Positions 21,126-35,600 of a DNA stretch of 64,000 bases are shown one piece after another. The stretch is from Bursaphelenchus xylophilus. Its lineage: Eukaryota > Nematoda > Chromadorea > Rhabditida > Aphelenchoididae. Under the pieces are notes generated by a model. It was not told the origin of the DNA, searched no databases, and saw nothing but the letters and a program-made list of their open reading frames with translations. Each line of letters begins with the position of its first letter. The first letter of the stretch is position 1. The stretch spans positions 11,465,291-11,529,290 of the forward strand of contig CAJFCV020000001.1 in assembly GCA_904066235.2 (NCBI GenBank), read 5' to 3'. A program made the translations under genes and the position numbers.

Positions 21126-24100
21126 TTACTCCGACATCACTAATTCACTTTTTTTTAAACTGGTGCCTGGTAATATCAGAGTGTTTCGACCAGTGTGGGC
21201 GTAATCTGATTCCAAAAAAGCTGAAACTTGCCATGCTAAAATCTTATACGGTTACCTTTCGAATGGTATATGTTTTGGCAAATCACTCCGGCATCATTAA
21301 TTCACTTTTTTTTTAAAACTGGTGCCTGGTATAATATCAGAGTGTTTGGCCTGGGGTGGGCGTAATTTGATTCCAAAAAAGCTGAAACTTGCCGTGCTAA
21401 AATCTCATGCGATTAGCGTTCGAATGGTGTATGTCTTGTCAATTCACTCCGACATCACTAATTCACTTTTTTTCAAACCGGTCTCTAGTATAATATCAGA
21501 GTGTTTGGCCTCGGGCGGGCGTAATTTGGTTCGAAAAAAGCTGAAACTTGCCGTGCTAAAGTCTCATGCGATTACCTTTCGAATGGTGTATGTCCTGTCA
21601 ATTCACTGCGACATCACTAATTCACTTTTTTTTCAAAACCGGTGTCTAGTATAATATCAGAATGTTTGGCCTCGGGCGGACCTAATTTGGTTCGAAAAAA
21701 GCTGAAACTTGCCGTGCTAAAGTCTCATGCGATTAGCTTTCGAATGGTGTATGTCCTGTCAATTCACTCCGACATCACTAATTGACTTTTTTTTAAAACC
21801 GGTCTCTAGTATAATATCAGAGTGTTTCGCCCAGTGTGGGCGTAGTTTGATTCCAAAAAAAGCTGAGACTTGCCATGCTAAAATCTTATGAGGTTACCTT
21901 TCGAATGGTGTATGTCTTGTCAATTCACTCCGTCATCACTAATTCACCTTTTTTCAAAACCGGTGTCTAGTATAATATCAGAGTTTTTCGCCCAGTGTGG
22001 GCGTAGTTTGATTCCAAAAAAGCTGAAACCTGCCATGCTAAAATCTTAGGAGGTTACCTTTCGAATGGTGTATGTCTTGTCAATTCACTCCGTCATCACT
22101 AATTCACCTTTTTTCAAAACCGGTGTCTAGTATAATATCAGAGTTTTTCGCCCAGTGTGGGCGTAGTTTGATTCCAGAAAAGCTGAAACTTGCCACGCTA
22201 AAATCTTAGGAGGTTACCTTTCGAATGGTGTATGTCTTGTCAATTCACTCCGTCATCACTAATTCACCTTTTTTCAAAACCGGTGTCTAGTATAATATCA
22301 GAGTTTTTCGCCCAGTGTGGGCGTAGTTTGATTCCAAAAAAGCTGAAACCTGCCATGCTAAAATCTTAGGAGGTTACCTTTCGAATGGTGTATGTCTTGT
22401 CAATTCACTCCGTCATCACTAATTCACCTTTTTTCAAAACCGGTGTCTAGTATAATATCAGAGTTTTTCGCCCAGTGTGGGCGTAGTTTGATTCCAGAAA
22501 AGCTGAAACTTGCCATGCTAAAATCTTAGGAGGTTACCTTTCGAATGGTGTATGTCTTGTCAATTCACTCCGTCATCACTAATTCACCTTTTTTCAAAAC
22601 CGGTGTCTAGTATAATATCAGAGTTTTTCGCCCAGTGTGGGCGTAGTTTGATTCCAGAAAAGCTGAAACTTGCCATGCTAAAATCTTAGGAGGTTACCTT
22701 TCGAATGGTGTATGTCTTGTCAATTCACTCTGTCATCACTAATTCACCTTTTTTCAAAACCGGTGTCTAGTATAATATCAGAGTGTTTCGCCCAGTGTGG
22801 GCGTAGTTTGATTCCAGAAAAGCTGAAACTTGCCATGCTAAAATCTTAGGAGGTTACCTTTCGAATGGTGTATGTCTTGTCAATTCACTCTGTCATCACT
22901 AATTCACCTTTTTTCAAAACCGGTGTCTAGTATAATATCAGAGTGTTTCGCCCAGTGTGGGCGTAGTTTGATTCCAAAAAAGCTGAAACTTGGCATGCTA
23001 AAATCTCAGGCGATTAGCTTTCGAATGGTGTATGTCTTGTCAATTCACTCCTTCATCACTAATTCACTTTTTTTAAAACCGGTGTCTAGTATAATATCAG
23101 AGTTTTTCGCCCAGTGTCGGCGTAGTTTGATTCCAAAAAAGCTGAAACTTGCCATGCTAAAATCTCAGGCGATTAGCTTTCGAATGGTGTATGTCTTGTC
23201 AATTCACTCCTTCATCACTAATTCACTTTTTTTAAAACCGGTGTCTAGTATAATATCAGAGTTTTTCGCCCAGTGTCGGCGTAGTTTGATTCCAAAAAAG
23301 CTGAAACTTGCCATGCTGAAATCTCAGGCGATTAGCTTTCGAATAGTGTATGTCTTGTCAATTCACTCCTTCATCACTAATTCACTTTTTTTAAAACCGG
23401 TGTCTAGTATAATATCAGAGTTTTTCGCCCAGTGTCGGCGTAGTTTGATTCCAAAAAAGCTGAAACTTGGCATGCTAAAATCTCAGGCGATTACCTTTCG
23501 AATGGTGTATGTCTTGTCAATTCACTCCTTCATCACTAATTCACTTTTTTTAAAACCGGTGTCTAGTATAATATCAGAGTTTTTCGCCCAGTGTCGGCGT
23601 AGTTTGATTCCAAAAAAGCTGAAACTTGCCATGCTAAAATCTCAGGCGATTAGCTTTCGAATGGTGTATGTCTTGTCAATTCACTCCTTCATCACTAATT
23701 CACTTTTTTTTAAAACCGGTGTCTAGTATAATATCAGAGTTTTTCGCCCAGTGTCGGCGTAGTTTGATTCCAAAAAAGCTGAAACTTGCCATGCTAAAAT
23801 CTCAGGCGATTAGCTTTCGAATGGTGTATGTCTTGTCAATTCACTCCTTCATCACTAATTCACTTTTTTTAAAACCGGTGTCTAGTATAATATCAGAGTT
23901 TTTCGCCCAGTGTCGGCGTAGTTTGATTCCAAAAAAGCTGAAACTTGCCATGCTAAAATCTCAGGCGATTAGCTTTCGAATGGTGTATGTCTTGTCAATT
24001 CACTCCTTCATCACTAATTCACTTTTTTTAAAACCGGTGTCTAGTATAATATCAGAGTTTTTCGCCCAGTGTCGGCGTAGTTTGATTCCAAAAAAGCTGA

Positions 24101-26612
24101 AACTTGGCATGCTAAAACCTCAGGCGATTAGCTTTCGAATGGTGTATGTCTTGTCAATTCACTCCGTCATCACCAATTCACCTTTTTTCAAAACCGGTGT
24201 CTAGTATAATATCAGAGTGTTTCGCCCAGTGTGGGCGTAGTTTGATTCCAAAAATGCTGAAACTTGCCATGCTAAAATCTCAGGCGATTAGCTTTCGAAT
24301 AGTGTATGTCTTGTCAATTCACTCCTTCATCACTAATTCACTTTTTTTTAAAACCCGTGTCTAGTATAATATCAGAGTTTTTCGCCCAGTGTCGGCGTAG
24401 TTTGATTCCAAAAAAGCTGAAACTTGCCATGCTAAAATCTCAGGCGATTAGCTTTCGAATAGTGTATGTCTTGTCAATTCACTCCTTCATCACTAATTCA
24501 CTTTTTTTAAAACCGGTGTCTAGTATAATATCAGAGTTTTTCGCCCAGTGTCGGCGTAGTTTGATTCCAAAAAAGCTGAAACTTGGCATGCTAAAATCTC
24601 AGGCGATTAGCTTTCGAATAGTGTATGTCTTGTCAATTCACTCCGTCATCACTAATTCACCTTTTTTCAAAACCGGTGTCTAGTATAATATCAGAGTGTT
24701 TCGCCCAGTGTGGGCGTAGTTTGATTCCAAAAATGCTGAAACTTGCCATGCTAAAATCTCAGGCGATTAGCTTTCGAATGGTGTATGTCTTGTCAATTCA
24801 CTCCTTCATCACTAATTCACTTTTTTTTAAAACCGGTGTCTAGTATAATATCAGAGTGTTTCGCCCAGTGTGGGCGTAGTTTGATTCCAAAAATGCTGAA
24901 ACTTGCCATGCTAAAATCTCAGGCGATTAGCTTTCGAATGGTGTATGTCTTGTCAATTCACTCCTTCATCACTAATTCACTTTTTTTAAAACCGGTGTCT
25001 AGTATAATATCAGAGTTTTTCGCCCAGTGTCGGCGTAGTTTGATTCCAAAAAAGCTGAAACTTGCCATGCTAAAATCTCAGGCGATTAGCTTTCGAATGG
25101 TGTATGTCTTGTCAATTCACTCCTTCATCACTAATTCACTTTTTTTAAAACCGGTGTCTAGTATAATATCAGAGTTTTTCGCCCAGTGTCGGCGTAGTTT
25201 GATTCCAAAAAAGCTGAAACTTGCCATGCTAAAATCTCAGGCGATTAGCTTTCGAATGGTGTATGTCTTGTCAATTCACTCCTTCATCACTAATTCACTT
25301 TTTTTAAAACCGGTGTCTAGTATAATATCAGAGTTTTTCGCCCAGTGTCGGCGTAGTTTGATTCCAAAAAAGCTGAAACTTGGCATGCTAAAACCTCAGG
25401 CGATTAGCTTTCGAATGGTGTATGTCTTGTCAATTCACTCCGTCATCACCAATTCACCTTTTTTCAAAACCGGTGTCTAGTATAATATCAGAGTGTTTCG
25501 CCCAGTGTGGGCGTAGTTTGATTCCAAAAATGCTGAAACTTGCCATGCTAAAATCTCAGGCGATTAGCTTTCGAATAGTGTATGTCTTGTCAATTCACTC
25601 CTTCATCACTAATTCACTTTTTTTAAAACCGGTGTCTAGTATAATATCAGAGTTTTTCGCCCAGTGTCGGCGTAGTTTGATTCCAAAAAAGCTGAAACTT
25701 GCCATGCTAAAATCTCAGGCGATTAGCTTTCGAATAGTGTATGTCTTGTCAATTCACTCCTTCATCACTAATTCACTTTTTTTAAAACCGGTGTCTAGTA
25801 TAATATCAGAGTTTTTCGCCCAGTGTCGGCGTAGTTTGATTCCAAAAAAGCTGAAACTTGGCATGCTAAAATCTCAGGCGATTAGCTTTCGAATAGTGTA
25901 TGTCTTGTCAATTCACTCCGTCATCACTAATTCACCTTTTTTCAAAACCGGTGTCTAGTATAATATCAGAGTGTTTCGCCCAGTGTCGGCGTAGTTTGAT
26001 TCCAAAAAAGCTGAAACTTGCCATGCTAAAATCTCAGGCGATTAGCTTTCGAATGGTGTATGTCTTGTCAATTCACTCCTTCATCACTAATTCACTTTTT
26101 TTTAAAACCGGTGTCTAGTATAATATCAGAGTTTTTCGCCCAGTGTCGGCGTAGTTTGATTCCAAAAAAGCTGAAACTTGGCATGCTAAAACCTCAGGCG
26201 ATTAGCTTTCGAATGGTGTATGTCTTGTCAATTCACTCCGTCATCACCAATTCACCTTTTTTCAAAACCGGTGTCTAGTATAATATCAGAGTGTTTCGCC
26301 CAGTGTGGGCGTAGTTTGATTCCAAAAATGCTGAAACTTGCCATGCTAAAATCTCAGGCGATTAGCTTTCGAATAGTGTATGTCTTGTCAATTCACTCCT
26401 TCATCACTAATTCACTTTTTTTTAAAACCGGTGTCTAGTATAATATCAGAGTTTTTCGCCCAGTGTCGGCGTAGTTTGATTCCAAAAAAGCTGAAACTTG
26501 CCATGCTAAAATCTCAGGCGATTAGCTTTCGAATAGTGTATGTCTTGTCAATTCACTCCTTCATCACTAATTCACTTTTTTTAAAACCGGTGTCTAGTAT
26601 AATATCAGAGTT
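21126..26612 (+). repeat. Satellite array 2 (about 34 units)
   Basis: Same orientation and same order of monomer variants as array 1: diverged edge units to about 21830, TTAGGAGGTTACC units to about 22860, then homogeneous units. It is 165 bp longer than array 1, i.e. about one extra monomer plus a few T-run differences; the offset to array 1 rises from 8,375 at the left to 8,538-8,540 at the right. It ends at the same satellite-to-exon junction (26612/26613). Confidence 0.97.
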
Positions 26613-29600
26613 TCGAATGGATCTTTTTTACCTAAAACAATATAAATTTGATACATGAATTCTAACAGCCTGTAACTATTTACTCCAATTCCAAAGTGCA
26701 TCTCGGTGTTTAGCATATCAATAATTGGGTCAGTCGAGTCGGAATCCTTCAATTCTGCCTGAAGAAGGTCATTCTGTTGATGAAGCCGCTTCCAAAATGC
26801 CAGAACTGGTTGAAGTTTCTTTGCCCACTGACTGAAGGCCTCAAGTGTCGATGATCGGCTATATTTCTGCATTGACCTGAGGGAATTTATTGTTTGCCGA
26901 CTTTGTTCCAGTTCATAAGTCGCTCCAAGGTTCTCGGGAAGGCCAAACAGCGATGGCTTGTCCTCTTCTGGTATCTGAAAAAGGTTGTAATTCATCCTCG
27001 AGACATTTCTGATACCAATTACATCGTTTTCCAGACCTGAGTCAAGACTTTCCCTAGATGGATCAAATCTTTCCCTAACGCACAACACCGTAATATGCAG
27101 CTACATACGGATGGTATCAATATTACTAAACTCGTATGGCATTCCTCACCATATTCTTGACGAAATCCAGCCACTCGTTCATTGATTTAGCCTCGGGCAT
27201 TCTAAGATTTGAATCCAGTTCCCCATCTCTACTCATCACCATTTTTTGGCTCAAAAACTTGTCCAAGTAAGCTGACAGTACTCCAATGTCGAGTTGATTC
27301 TCGATTCTTCCCCCATATATCGCATCTTCTATAAATCCGCGAATCGCTTCCCAATTATAACCTAAACAACAAAAAACTAAAAAGTACGCAAAGAACTCAC
27401 CATTCTTTGAACCCATCACATCAAGGACCTGTCTGGCAACTCTCAAGTCGTTCGAATTGAACTCGTAAAACTTTAGCCATCCCTAAATTTCAAGGAAATC
27501 TTATCATGGATAACATAACTTTACCTGTGGAATACACGTCCTCCTTTCTTGGATGATAGCGTGGAACCACGCCAACAAGAATTGAGTCTTTAGTTCCAAC
27601 TCCGATTTCCCACTATTTGCTTCCACGTCAATCCATTGTTTCAAAGTCCCGCTAATATTGTGTTTGATTCCCGGAGGCGTCTCGTACGCAATCTTGAGTG
27701 CGTCTTGCAATGGAACCGCTGGGAATTGGTTGTCTGGCTCTGCACTCAGCCATAGACGGAAGGACGGACTTGGAGATCTGGTGTGCGACTCCTGAGATCA
27801 AAATTTTTGACGTTAATATCAAGTACAATATAAATTTTGCTTCAAAGGCAGTCGAAATTAGACGTGCTTTTAGTGGCTTAAACCTTGAAAGAAATAACAT
27901 CTAAAAATAAAACTTACTGAGTGAATCATGAGTAAGAAATCGGGTAGAAAATGGACGTTATTCAATAGACCGAGGATCAGCAATATCGGCCGATTAGGTG
28001 GCAACTATGAGCTCAATGGATGGCGGATTAATCGATGGCACTTGAAGACTACGCGTAACAAGTGACGTCATTGCGGTGCTTGCATTCTCCGGTTGAGATC
28101 AGAAGAACCTTCTGGAAATTTGAGTTTCTGATAAATATGCCCCGGAAGCTGGCTACTATTGTTATGCATAGTCTGTCCATGAAGACCGATCTTGCAAACC
28201 TAATTGTGAATAAAGAGAGAAAGACACACTCGTAATCTCGCGACTTGTAGTTGAACCTCTTCGGACAGCCAAGAAGGTGCAGATGCAGAGTCCAAGACCG
28301 CTTCATCCACCAGGTTGCCGCAGAAAAAGTTCCACTCCTGCAAGAGGAAATCATAAGCATGAATTTAGGTAATACAATTATCAAAGACGGCAGTTTTAAA
28401 CTAATTCTTCGCTGGTACCTAATACAACATCTAAAAACAGAAATCACAGTTTGAAACCCTTACCTTATCATCGAACAGTTCAGCCTTCACGAACCGTAGA
28501 GCAAATGTCAGACGATCCTGTTTGTACAGAGCTCGGGAGACATAGTAAAAGGTGCTTTTGACCAATTCTTGATAGATAATATCGAGCTTGGCTAGGACAT
28601 CACTCGACTCCTGAAATTTAAAAGCTCACAATTTGATATTCACTGAGACATCGTGCTAATTACATCCGGATGTAATTTATCCTCCACGATCTAGATTTGT
28701 TTTACAGATTTGGGAACATAAAAAACCCGGGGCCGGGACTTTTCGGTCCCCCCTCTTTCGGTCCCCGCCTTTTCGGTCCCGCCGTTTGGGGTGGGAGACT
28801 TTTCGGTCCCCGGCTTTTCGGCTGGCGCCTTTTCGGTCCCTGGGCTTTTCGGGTGGGGACTTTTCGGGTGATTAGTAAAATACTGTAATATAAGATACTA
28901 CTGATGACGTGATATTGTAAATAATTTAAAAAAAAAACTTTTTATTCCGTTTTTGGGGTGTTCGGCTAAAAAACAGATTCTTTTAGATAATCGACCGAGA
29001 AGAACCCGAAAATGAAGTTTATTTTTGCCAGAAAGTATTTGAAAAATTAATTATTAATAATTATTAATTAACGAATTACAAAAGAAAAAACGGAAAATAA
29101 CAATAATAACACAATTCGAAAATGATAAGATTACTAGCGAATGTTCTGAACGATTCCACCAAGGAAAATTAATGAATTTTCCGATTTAATGTAGGATTTT
29201 ATGCTAATTTCATATAGAAATTCGAGTTCTTCATGGGCGATTTGATAATGTTATACTTTTATCACTTCTTCTATCTAATGTTATTTTGAAGTTTTGTATT
29301 GAAATGTCGCAGGGTGGGTGATTCTAACTCGAAACCCCCAAAAACGGATTAAAACGTTTTTTAAAATTATTTACAATATTGCGTGATCAGTAGTATCGTA
29401 TTTTACAATTTTTTACTCATCGCCCGAAAAGTCCCCACCCGAAAAGCCCAGGGACCGAAAAGGCGCCAGCCGAAAAGCCGGGGACCGAAAAGTCTCCCAC
29501 CCCAAACGGCGGGAACCGAAAACCCTGTAGCCTGCACGCGCAGTTATACGACGAAACGTGTCCGAGAAAAATAAAAAAACTTACATTTCGGTTCTTTTGG

Positions 29601-29665
29601 AAGATCCTGTCGAACAATTCAAGCAAAACGCCCACATTGAAGTTGTACATGTGATTGGTGAGGAT
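26613..29665 (-). pseudogene. Dynein heavy-chain-like fragment, copy 3, truncated at both ends
   Basis: A 3,053-bp duplicate, offset 8,540 bp from copy 2. Exons: 29665-29585 (partial), 28610-28464, 28337-28230, 28004-27918, 27791-27525, 27482-27401, 27361-27150, 26974-26684 and the 19-base stub 26631-26613. The only difference noticed from copies 1 and 2 is T to C at 29005, inside the foldback element. Both ends run into satellite at the same bases as copy 2, so the two junctions were copied, not made twice. Confidence 0.85.
28729..29518. mobile_element. Foldback element in dynein intron (copy 3)
   Basis: Same element and same intron position as in copies 1 and 2, with one substitution at 29005 (AGAACCCG in place of AGAATCCG). 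Confidence 0.6.
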
Positions 29666-32600
29666 TTACTCCGACATCACTAATTCACTTTTTTTTAAAC
29701 TGGTGCCTGGTAATATCAGAGTGTTTCGACCAGTGTGGGCGTAATCTGATTCCAAAAAAGCTGAAACTTGCCATGCTAAAATCTTATACGGTTACCTTTC
29801 GAATGGTATATGTTTTGGCAAATCACTCCGGCATCATTAATTCACTCTTTTTTAAAACTGGTGCCTGGTATAATATCAGAGTGTTTGGCCTGGGGTGGGC
29901 GTAATTTGATTCCAAAAAAGCTGAAACTTGCCGTGCTAAAATCTCATGCGATTAGCGTTCGAATGGTGTATGTCTTGTCAATTCACTCCGACATCACTAA
30001 TTCACTTTTTTTCAAACCGGTCTCTAGTATAATATCAGAGTGTTTGGCCTCGGGCGGGCGTAATTTGGTTCGAAAAAAGCTGAAACTTGCCGTGCTAAAG
30101 TCTCATGCGATTACCTTTCGAATGGTGTATGTCCTGTCAATTCACTGCGACATCACTAATTCACTTTTTTTTCAAAACCGGTGTCTAGTATAATATCAGA
30201 ATGTTTGGCCTCGGGCGGACCTAATTTGGTTCGAAAAAAGCTGAAACTTGCCGTGCTAAAGTCTCATGCGATTAGCTTTCGAATGGTGTATGTCCTGTCA
30301 ATTCACTCCGACATCACTAATTGACTTTTTTTTAAAACCGGTCTCTAGTATAATATCAGAGTGTTTCGCCCAGTGTGGGCGTAGTTTGATTCCAAAAAAA
30401 GCTGAGACTTGCCATGCTAAAATCTTATGAGGTTACCTTTCGAATGGTGTATGTCTTGTCAATTCACTCCGTCATCACTAATTCACCTTTTTTCAAAACC
30501 GGTGTCTAGTATAATATCAGAGTTTTTCGCCCAGTGTGGGCGTAGTTTGATTCCAAAAAAGCTGAAACCTGCCATGCTAAAATCTTAGGAGGTTACCTTT
30601 CGAATGGTGTATGTCTTGTCAATTCACTCCGTCATCACTAATTCACCTTTTTTCAAAACCGGTGTCTAGTATAATATCAGAGTTTTTCGCCCAGTGTGGG
30701 CGTAGTTTGATTCCAGAAAAGCTGAAACTTGCCACGCTAAAATCTTAGGAGGTTACCTTTCGAATGGTGTATGTCTTGTCAATTCACTCCGTCATCACTA
30801 ATTCACCTTTTTTCAAAACCGGTGTCTAGTATAATATCAGAGTTTTTCGCCCAGTGTGGGCGTAGTTTGATTCCAAAAAAGCTGAAACCTGCCATGCTAA
30901 AATCTTAGGAGGTTACCTTTCGAATGGTGTATGTCTTGTCAATTCACTCCGTCATCACTAATTCACCTTTTTTCAAAACCGGTGTCTAGTATAATATCAG
31001 AGTTTTTCGCCCAGTGTGGGCGTAGTTTGATTCCAGAAAAGCTGAAACTTGCCATGCTAAAATCTTAGGAGGTTACCTTTCGAATGGTGTATGCCTTGTC
31101 AATTCACTCTGTCATCACTAATTCACCTTTTTTCAAAACCGGTGTCTAGTATAATATCAGAGTGTTTCGCCCAGTGTGGGCGTAGTTTGATTCCAAAAAA
31201 AGCTGAGACTTGCCATGCTAAAATCTTATGAGGTTACCTTTCGAATGGTGTATGTCTTGTCAATTCACTCTGTCATCACTAATTCACCTTTTTTCAAAAC
31301 CGGTGTCTAGTATAATATCAGAGTTTTTCGCCCAGTGTCGGCGTAGTTTGATTCCAAAAAAGCTGAAACTTGCCATGCTAAAATCTCAGGCGATTAGCTT
31401 TCGAATAGTGTATGTCTTGTCAATTCACTCCTTCATCACTAATTCACTTTTTTTAAAACCGGTGTCTAGTATAATATCAGAGTTTTTCGCCCAGTGTCGG
31501 CGTAGTTTGATTCCAAAAAAGCTGAAACTTGGCATGCTAAAATCTCAGGCGATTAGCTTTCGAATGGTGTATGTCTTGTCAATTCACTCCTTCATCACTA
31601 ATTCACTTTTTTTTAAAACCGGTGTCTAGTATAATATCAGAGTTTTTCGCCCAGTGTCGGCGTAGTTTGATTCCAAAAAAGCTGAAACTTGCCATGCTAA
31701 AATCTCAGGCGATTAGCTTTCGAATGGTGTATGTCTTGTCAATTCACTCCTTCATCACTAATTCACTTTTTTTAAAACCGGTGTCTAGTATAATATCAGA
31801 GTTTTTCGCCCAGTGTCGGCGTAGTTTGATTCCAAAAAAGCTGAAACTTGCCATGCTGAAATCTCAGGCGATTAGCTTTCGAATGGTGTATGTCTTGTCA
31901 ATTCACTCCTTCATCACTAATTCACTTTTTTTAAAACCGGTGTCTAGTATAATATCAGAGTTTTTCGCCCAGTGTCGGCGTAGTTTGATTCCAAAAAAGC
32001 TGAAACTTGGCATGCTAAAATCTCAGGCGATTAGCTTTCGAATGGTGTATGTCTTGTCAATTCACTCCTTCATCACTAATTCACTTTTTTTAAAACCGGT
32101 GTCTAGTATAATATCAGAGTTTTTCGCCCAGTGTCGGCGTAGTTTGATTCCAAAAAAGCTGAAACTTGCCATGCTAAAATCTCAGGCGATTAGCTTTCGA
32201 ATGGTGTATGTCTTGTCAATTCACTCCTTCATCACTAATTCACTTTTTTTAAAACCGGTGTCTAGTATAATATCAGAGTTTTTCGCCCAGTGTCGGCGTA
32301 GTTTGATTCCAAAAAAGCTGAAACTTGCCATGCTAAAATCTCAGGCGATTAGCTTTCGAATGGTGTATGTCTTGTCAATTCACTCCTTCATCACTAATTC
32401 ACTTTTTTTAAAACCGGTGTCTAGTATAATATCAGAGTTTTTCGCCCAGTGTCGGCGTAGTTTGATTCCAAAAAAGCTGAAACTTGCCATGCTAAAATCT
32501 CAGGCGATTAGCTTTCGAATGGTGTATGTCTTGTCAATTCACTCCTTCATCACTAATTCACTTTTTTTAAAACCGGTGTCTAGTATAATATCAGAGTTTT

Positions 32601-35600
32601 TCGCCCAGTGTCGGCGTAGTTTGATTCCAAAAAAGCTGAAACTTGCCATGCTAAAATCTCAGGCGATTAGCTTTCGAATGGTGTATGTCTTGTCAATTCA
32701 CTCCGTCATCACTAATTCACCTTTTTTCAAAACCGGTGTCTAGTATAATATCAGAGTGTTTCGCCCAGTGTCGGCGTAGTTTGATTCCAAAAAAGCTGAA
32801 ACTTGCCATGCTAAAATCTCAGGCGATTAGCTTTCGAATGGTGTATGTCTTGTCAATTCACTCCTTCATCACTAATTCACTTTTTTTAAAACCGGTGTCT
32901 AGTATAATATCAGAGTTTTTCGCCCAGTGTCGGCGTAGTTTGATTCCAAAAAAGCTGAAACTTGCCATGCTAAAATCTCAGGCGATTAGCTTTCGAATGG
33001 TGTATGTCTTGTCAATTCACTCCTTCATCACTAATTCACTTTTTTTAAAACCGGTGTCTAGTATAATATCAGAGTTTTTCGCCCAGTGTCGGCGTAGTTT
33101 GATTCCAAAAAAGCTGAAACTTGCCATGCTAAAATCTCAGGCGATTAGCTTTCGAATGGTGTATGTCTTGTCAATTCACTCCTTCATCACCAATTCACCT
33201 TTTTTCAAAACCGGTGTCTAGTATAATATCAGAGTGTTTCGCCCAGTGTGGGCGTAGTTTGATTCCAAAAATGCTGAAACTTGCCATGCTAAAATCTCAG
33301 GCGATTAGCTTTCGAATGGTGTATGTCTTGTCAATTCACTCCTTCATCACTAATTCACTTTTTTTAAAACCGGTGTCTAGTATAATATCAGAGTTTTTCG
33401 CCCAGTGTCGGCGTAGTTTGATTCCAAAAAAGCTGAAACTTGCCATGCTAAAATCTCAGGCGATTAGCTTTCGAATGGTGTATGTCTTGTCAATTCACTC
33501 CTTCATCACTAATTCACTTTTTTTAAAACCGGTGTCTAGTATAATATCAGAGTTTTTCGCCCAGTGTCGGCGTAGTTTGATTCCAAAAAAGCTGAAACTT
33601 GCCATGCTAAAATCTCAGGCGATTAGCTTTCGAATGGTGTATGTCTTGTCAATTCACTCCTTCATCACTAATTCACTTTTTTTCAAAACCGGTGTCTAGT
33701 ATAATATCAGAGTGTTTCGCCCAGTGTGGGCGTAGTTTGATTCCAAAAAAGCTGAAACTTGCCATGCTAAAATCTCAGGCGATTAGCTTTCGAATGGTGT
33801 ATGTCTTGTCAATTCACTCCTTCATCACTAATTCACTTTTTTTTAAAACCGGTGTCTAGTATAATATCAGAGTGTTTCGCCCAGTGTCGGACGTAGTTTG
33901 ATTCCAAAAAAGCTGAAACTTGCCATGCTAAAATCTCAGGCGATTAGCTTTCGAATGGTGTATGTCTTGTCAATTCACTCCTTCATCACTAATTCACTTT
34001 TTTTAAAACCGGTGTCTAGTATAATATCAGAGTGTTTCGCCCAGTGTCGGCGTAGTTTGATTCCAAAAAAGCTGAAACTTGCCATGCTAAAATCTCAGGC
34101 GATTAGCTTTCGAATGGTGTATGTCTTGTCAATTCACTCCTTCATCACTAATTCACCTTTTTTCAAAACCGGTGTCTAGTATAATATCAGAGTTTTTCGC
34201 CCAGTGTGGGCGTAGTTTGATTCCAAAAAAGCTGAAACTTGCCATGCTAGAATCTCAGGCGATTAGCTTTCGAATGGTGTATGTCTTGTCAATTCACTCC
34301 TTCATCACTAATTCACTTTTTTTCAAAACCGGTGTCTAGTATAATATCAGAGTTTTTCGCCCAGTGTCGGCGTAGTTTGATTCCAAAAAAGCTGAAACTT
34401 GCCATGCTAAAATCTCAGGCGATTAGCTTTCGAATGGTGTATGTCTTGTCAATTCACTCCGTCATCACTAATTCACCTTTTTTCAAAACCGGTGTCTAGT
34501 ATAATATCAGAGTTTTTCGCCCAGTGTGGGCGTAGTTTGATTCCAAAAAAGCTGAAACTTGCCATGCTAAAATCTCAGGCAGATTAGCTTTCGAATGGTG
34601 TATGTCTTGTCAATTCACTCCTTCATCACTAATTCACTTTTTTTCAAAACCGGTGTCTAGTATAATATCAGAGTTTTTCGCCCAGTGTCGGCGTAGTTTG
34701 ATTCCAAAAAAGCTGAAACTTGCCATGCTAAAATCTCAGGCGATTAGCTTTCGAATGGTGTATGTCTTGTCAATTCACTCCTGTCATCACTAATTCACCT
34801 TTTTTCAAAACCGGTGTCTAGTATAATATCAGAGTGTTTCGCCCAGTGTCGGCGTAGTTTGATTCCAAAAAAGCTGAAACTTGCCATGCTAAAATCTCAG
34901 GCGATTAGCTTTCGAATGGTGTATGTCTTGTCAATTCACTCCGTCATCACTAATTCACCTTTTTTCAAAACCGGTGTCTAGTATAATATCAGAGTTTTTC
35001 GCCCAGTGTCGGCGTAGTTTGATTCCAAAAAAGCTGAAACTTGCCATGCTAAAATCTCAGGCGATTAGCTTTCGAATGGTGTATGTCTTGTCAATTCACT
35101 CCTTCATCACTAATTCACTTTTTTTAAAACCGGTGTCTAGTATAATATCAGAGTTTTTCGCCCAGTGTCGGCGTAGTTTGATTCCAAAAAAGCTGAAACT
35201 TGGCATGCTAAAATCTCAGGCGATTAGCTTTCGAATGGTGTATGTCTTGTCAATTCACTCCTTCATCACTAATTCACCTTTTTTTAAAACCGGTGTCTAG
35301 TATAATATCAGAGTTTTTCGCCCAGTGTCGGCGTAGTTTGATTCCAAAAATGCTGAAACTTGCCATGCTAAAATCTCAGGCGATTAGCTTTCGAATGGTG
35401 TATGTCTTGTCAATTCACTCCTTCATCACTAATTCACTTTTTTTAAAACCGGTGTCTAGTATAATATCAGAGTTTTTCGCCCAGTGTCGGCGTAGTTTGA
35501 TTCCAAAAAAGCTGAAACTTGCCATGCTAAAATCTCAGGCGATTAGCTTTCGAATAGTGTATGTCTTGTCAATTCACTCCTTCATCACTAATTCACTTTT

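Noticed and set aside
18073..29665. Copies 2 and 3 as functional extra dynein genes
   Set aside because: Each lacks the N-terminal motor, ends 19 bases into an exon, has no 3' end and is surrounded by satellite.
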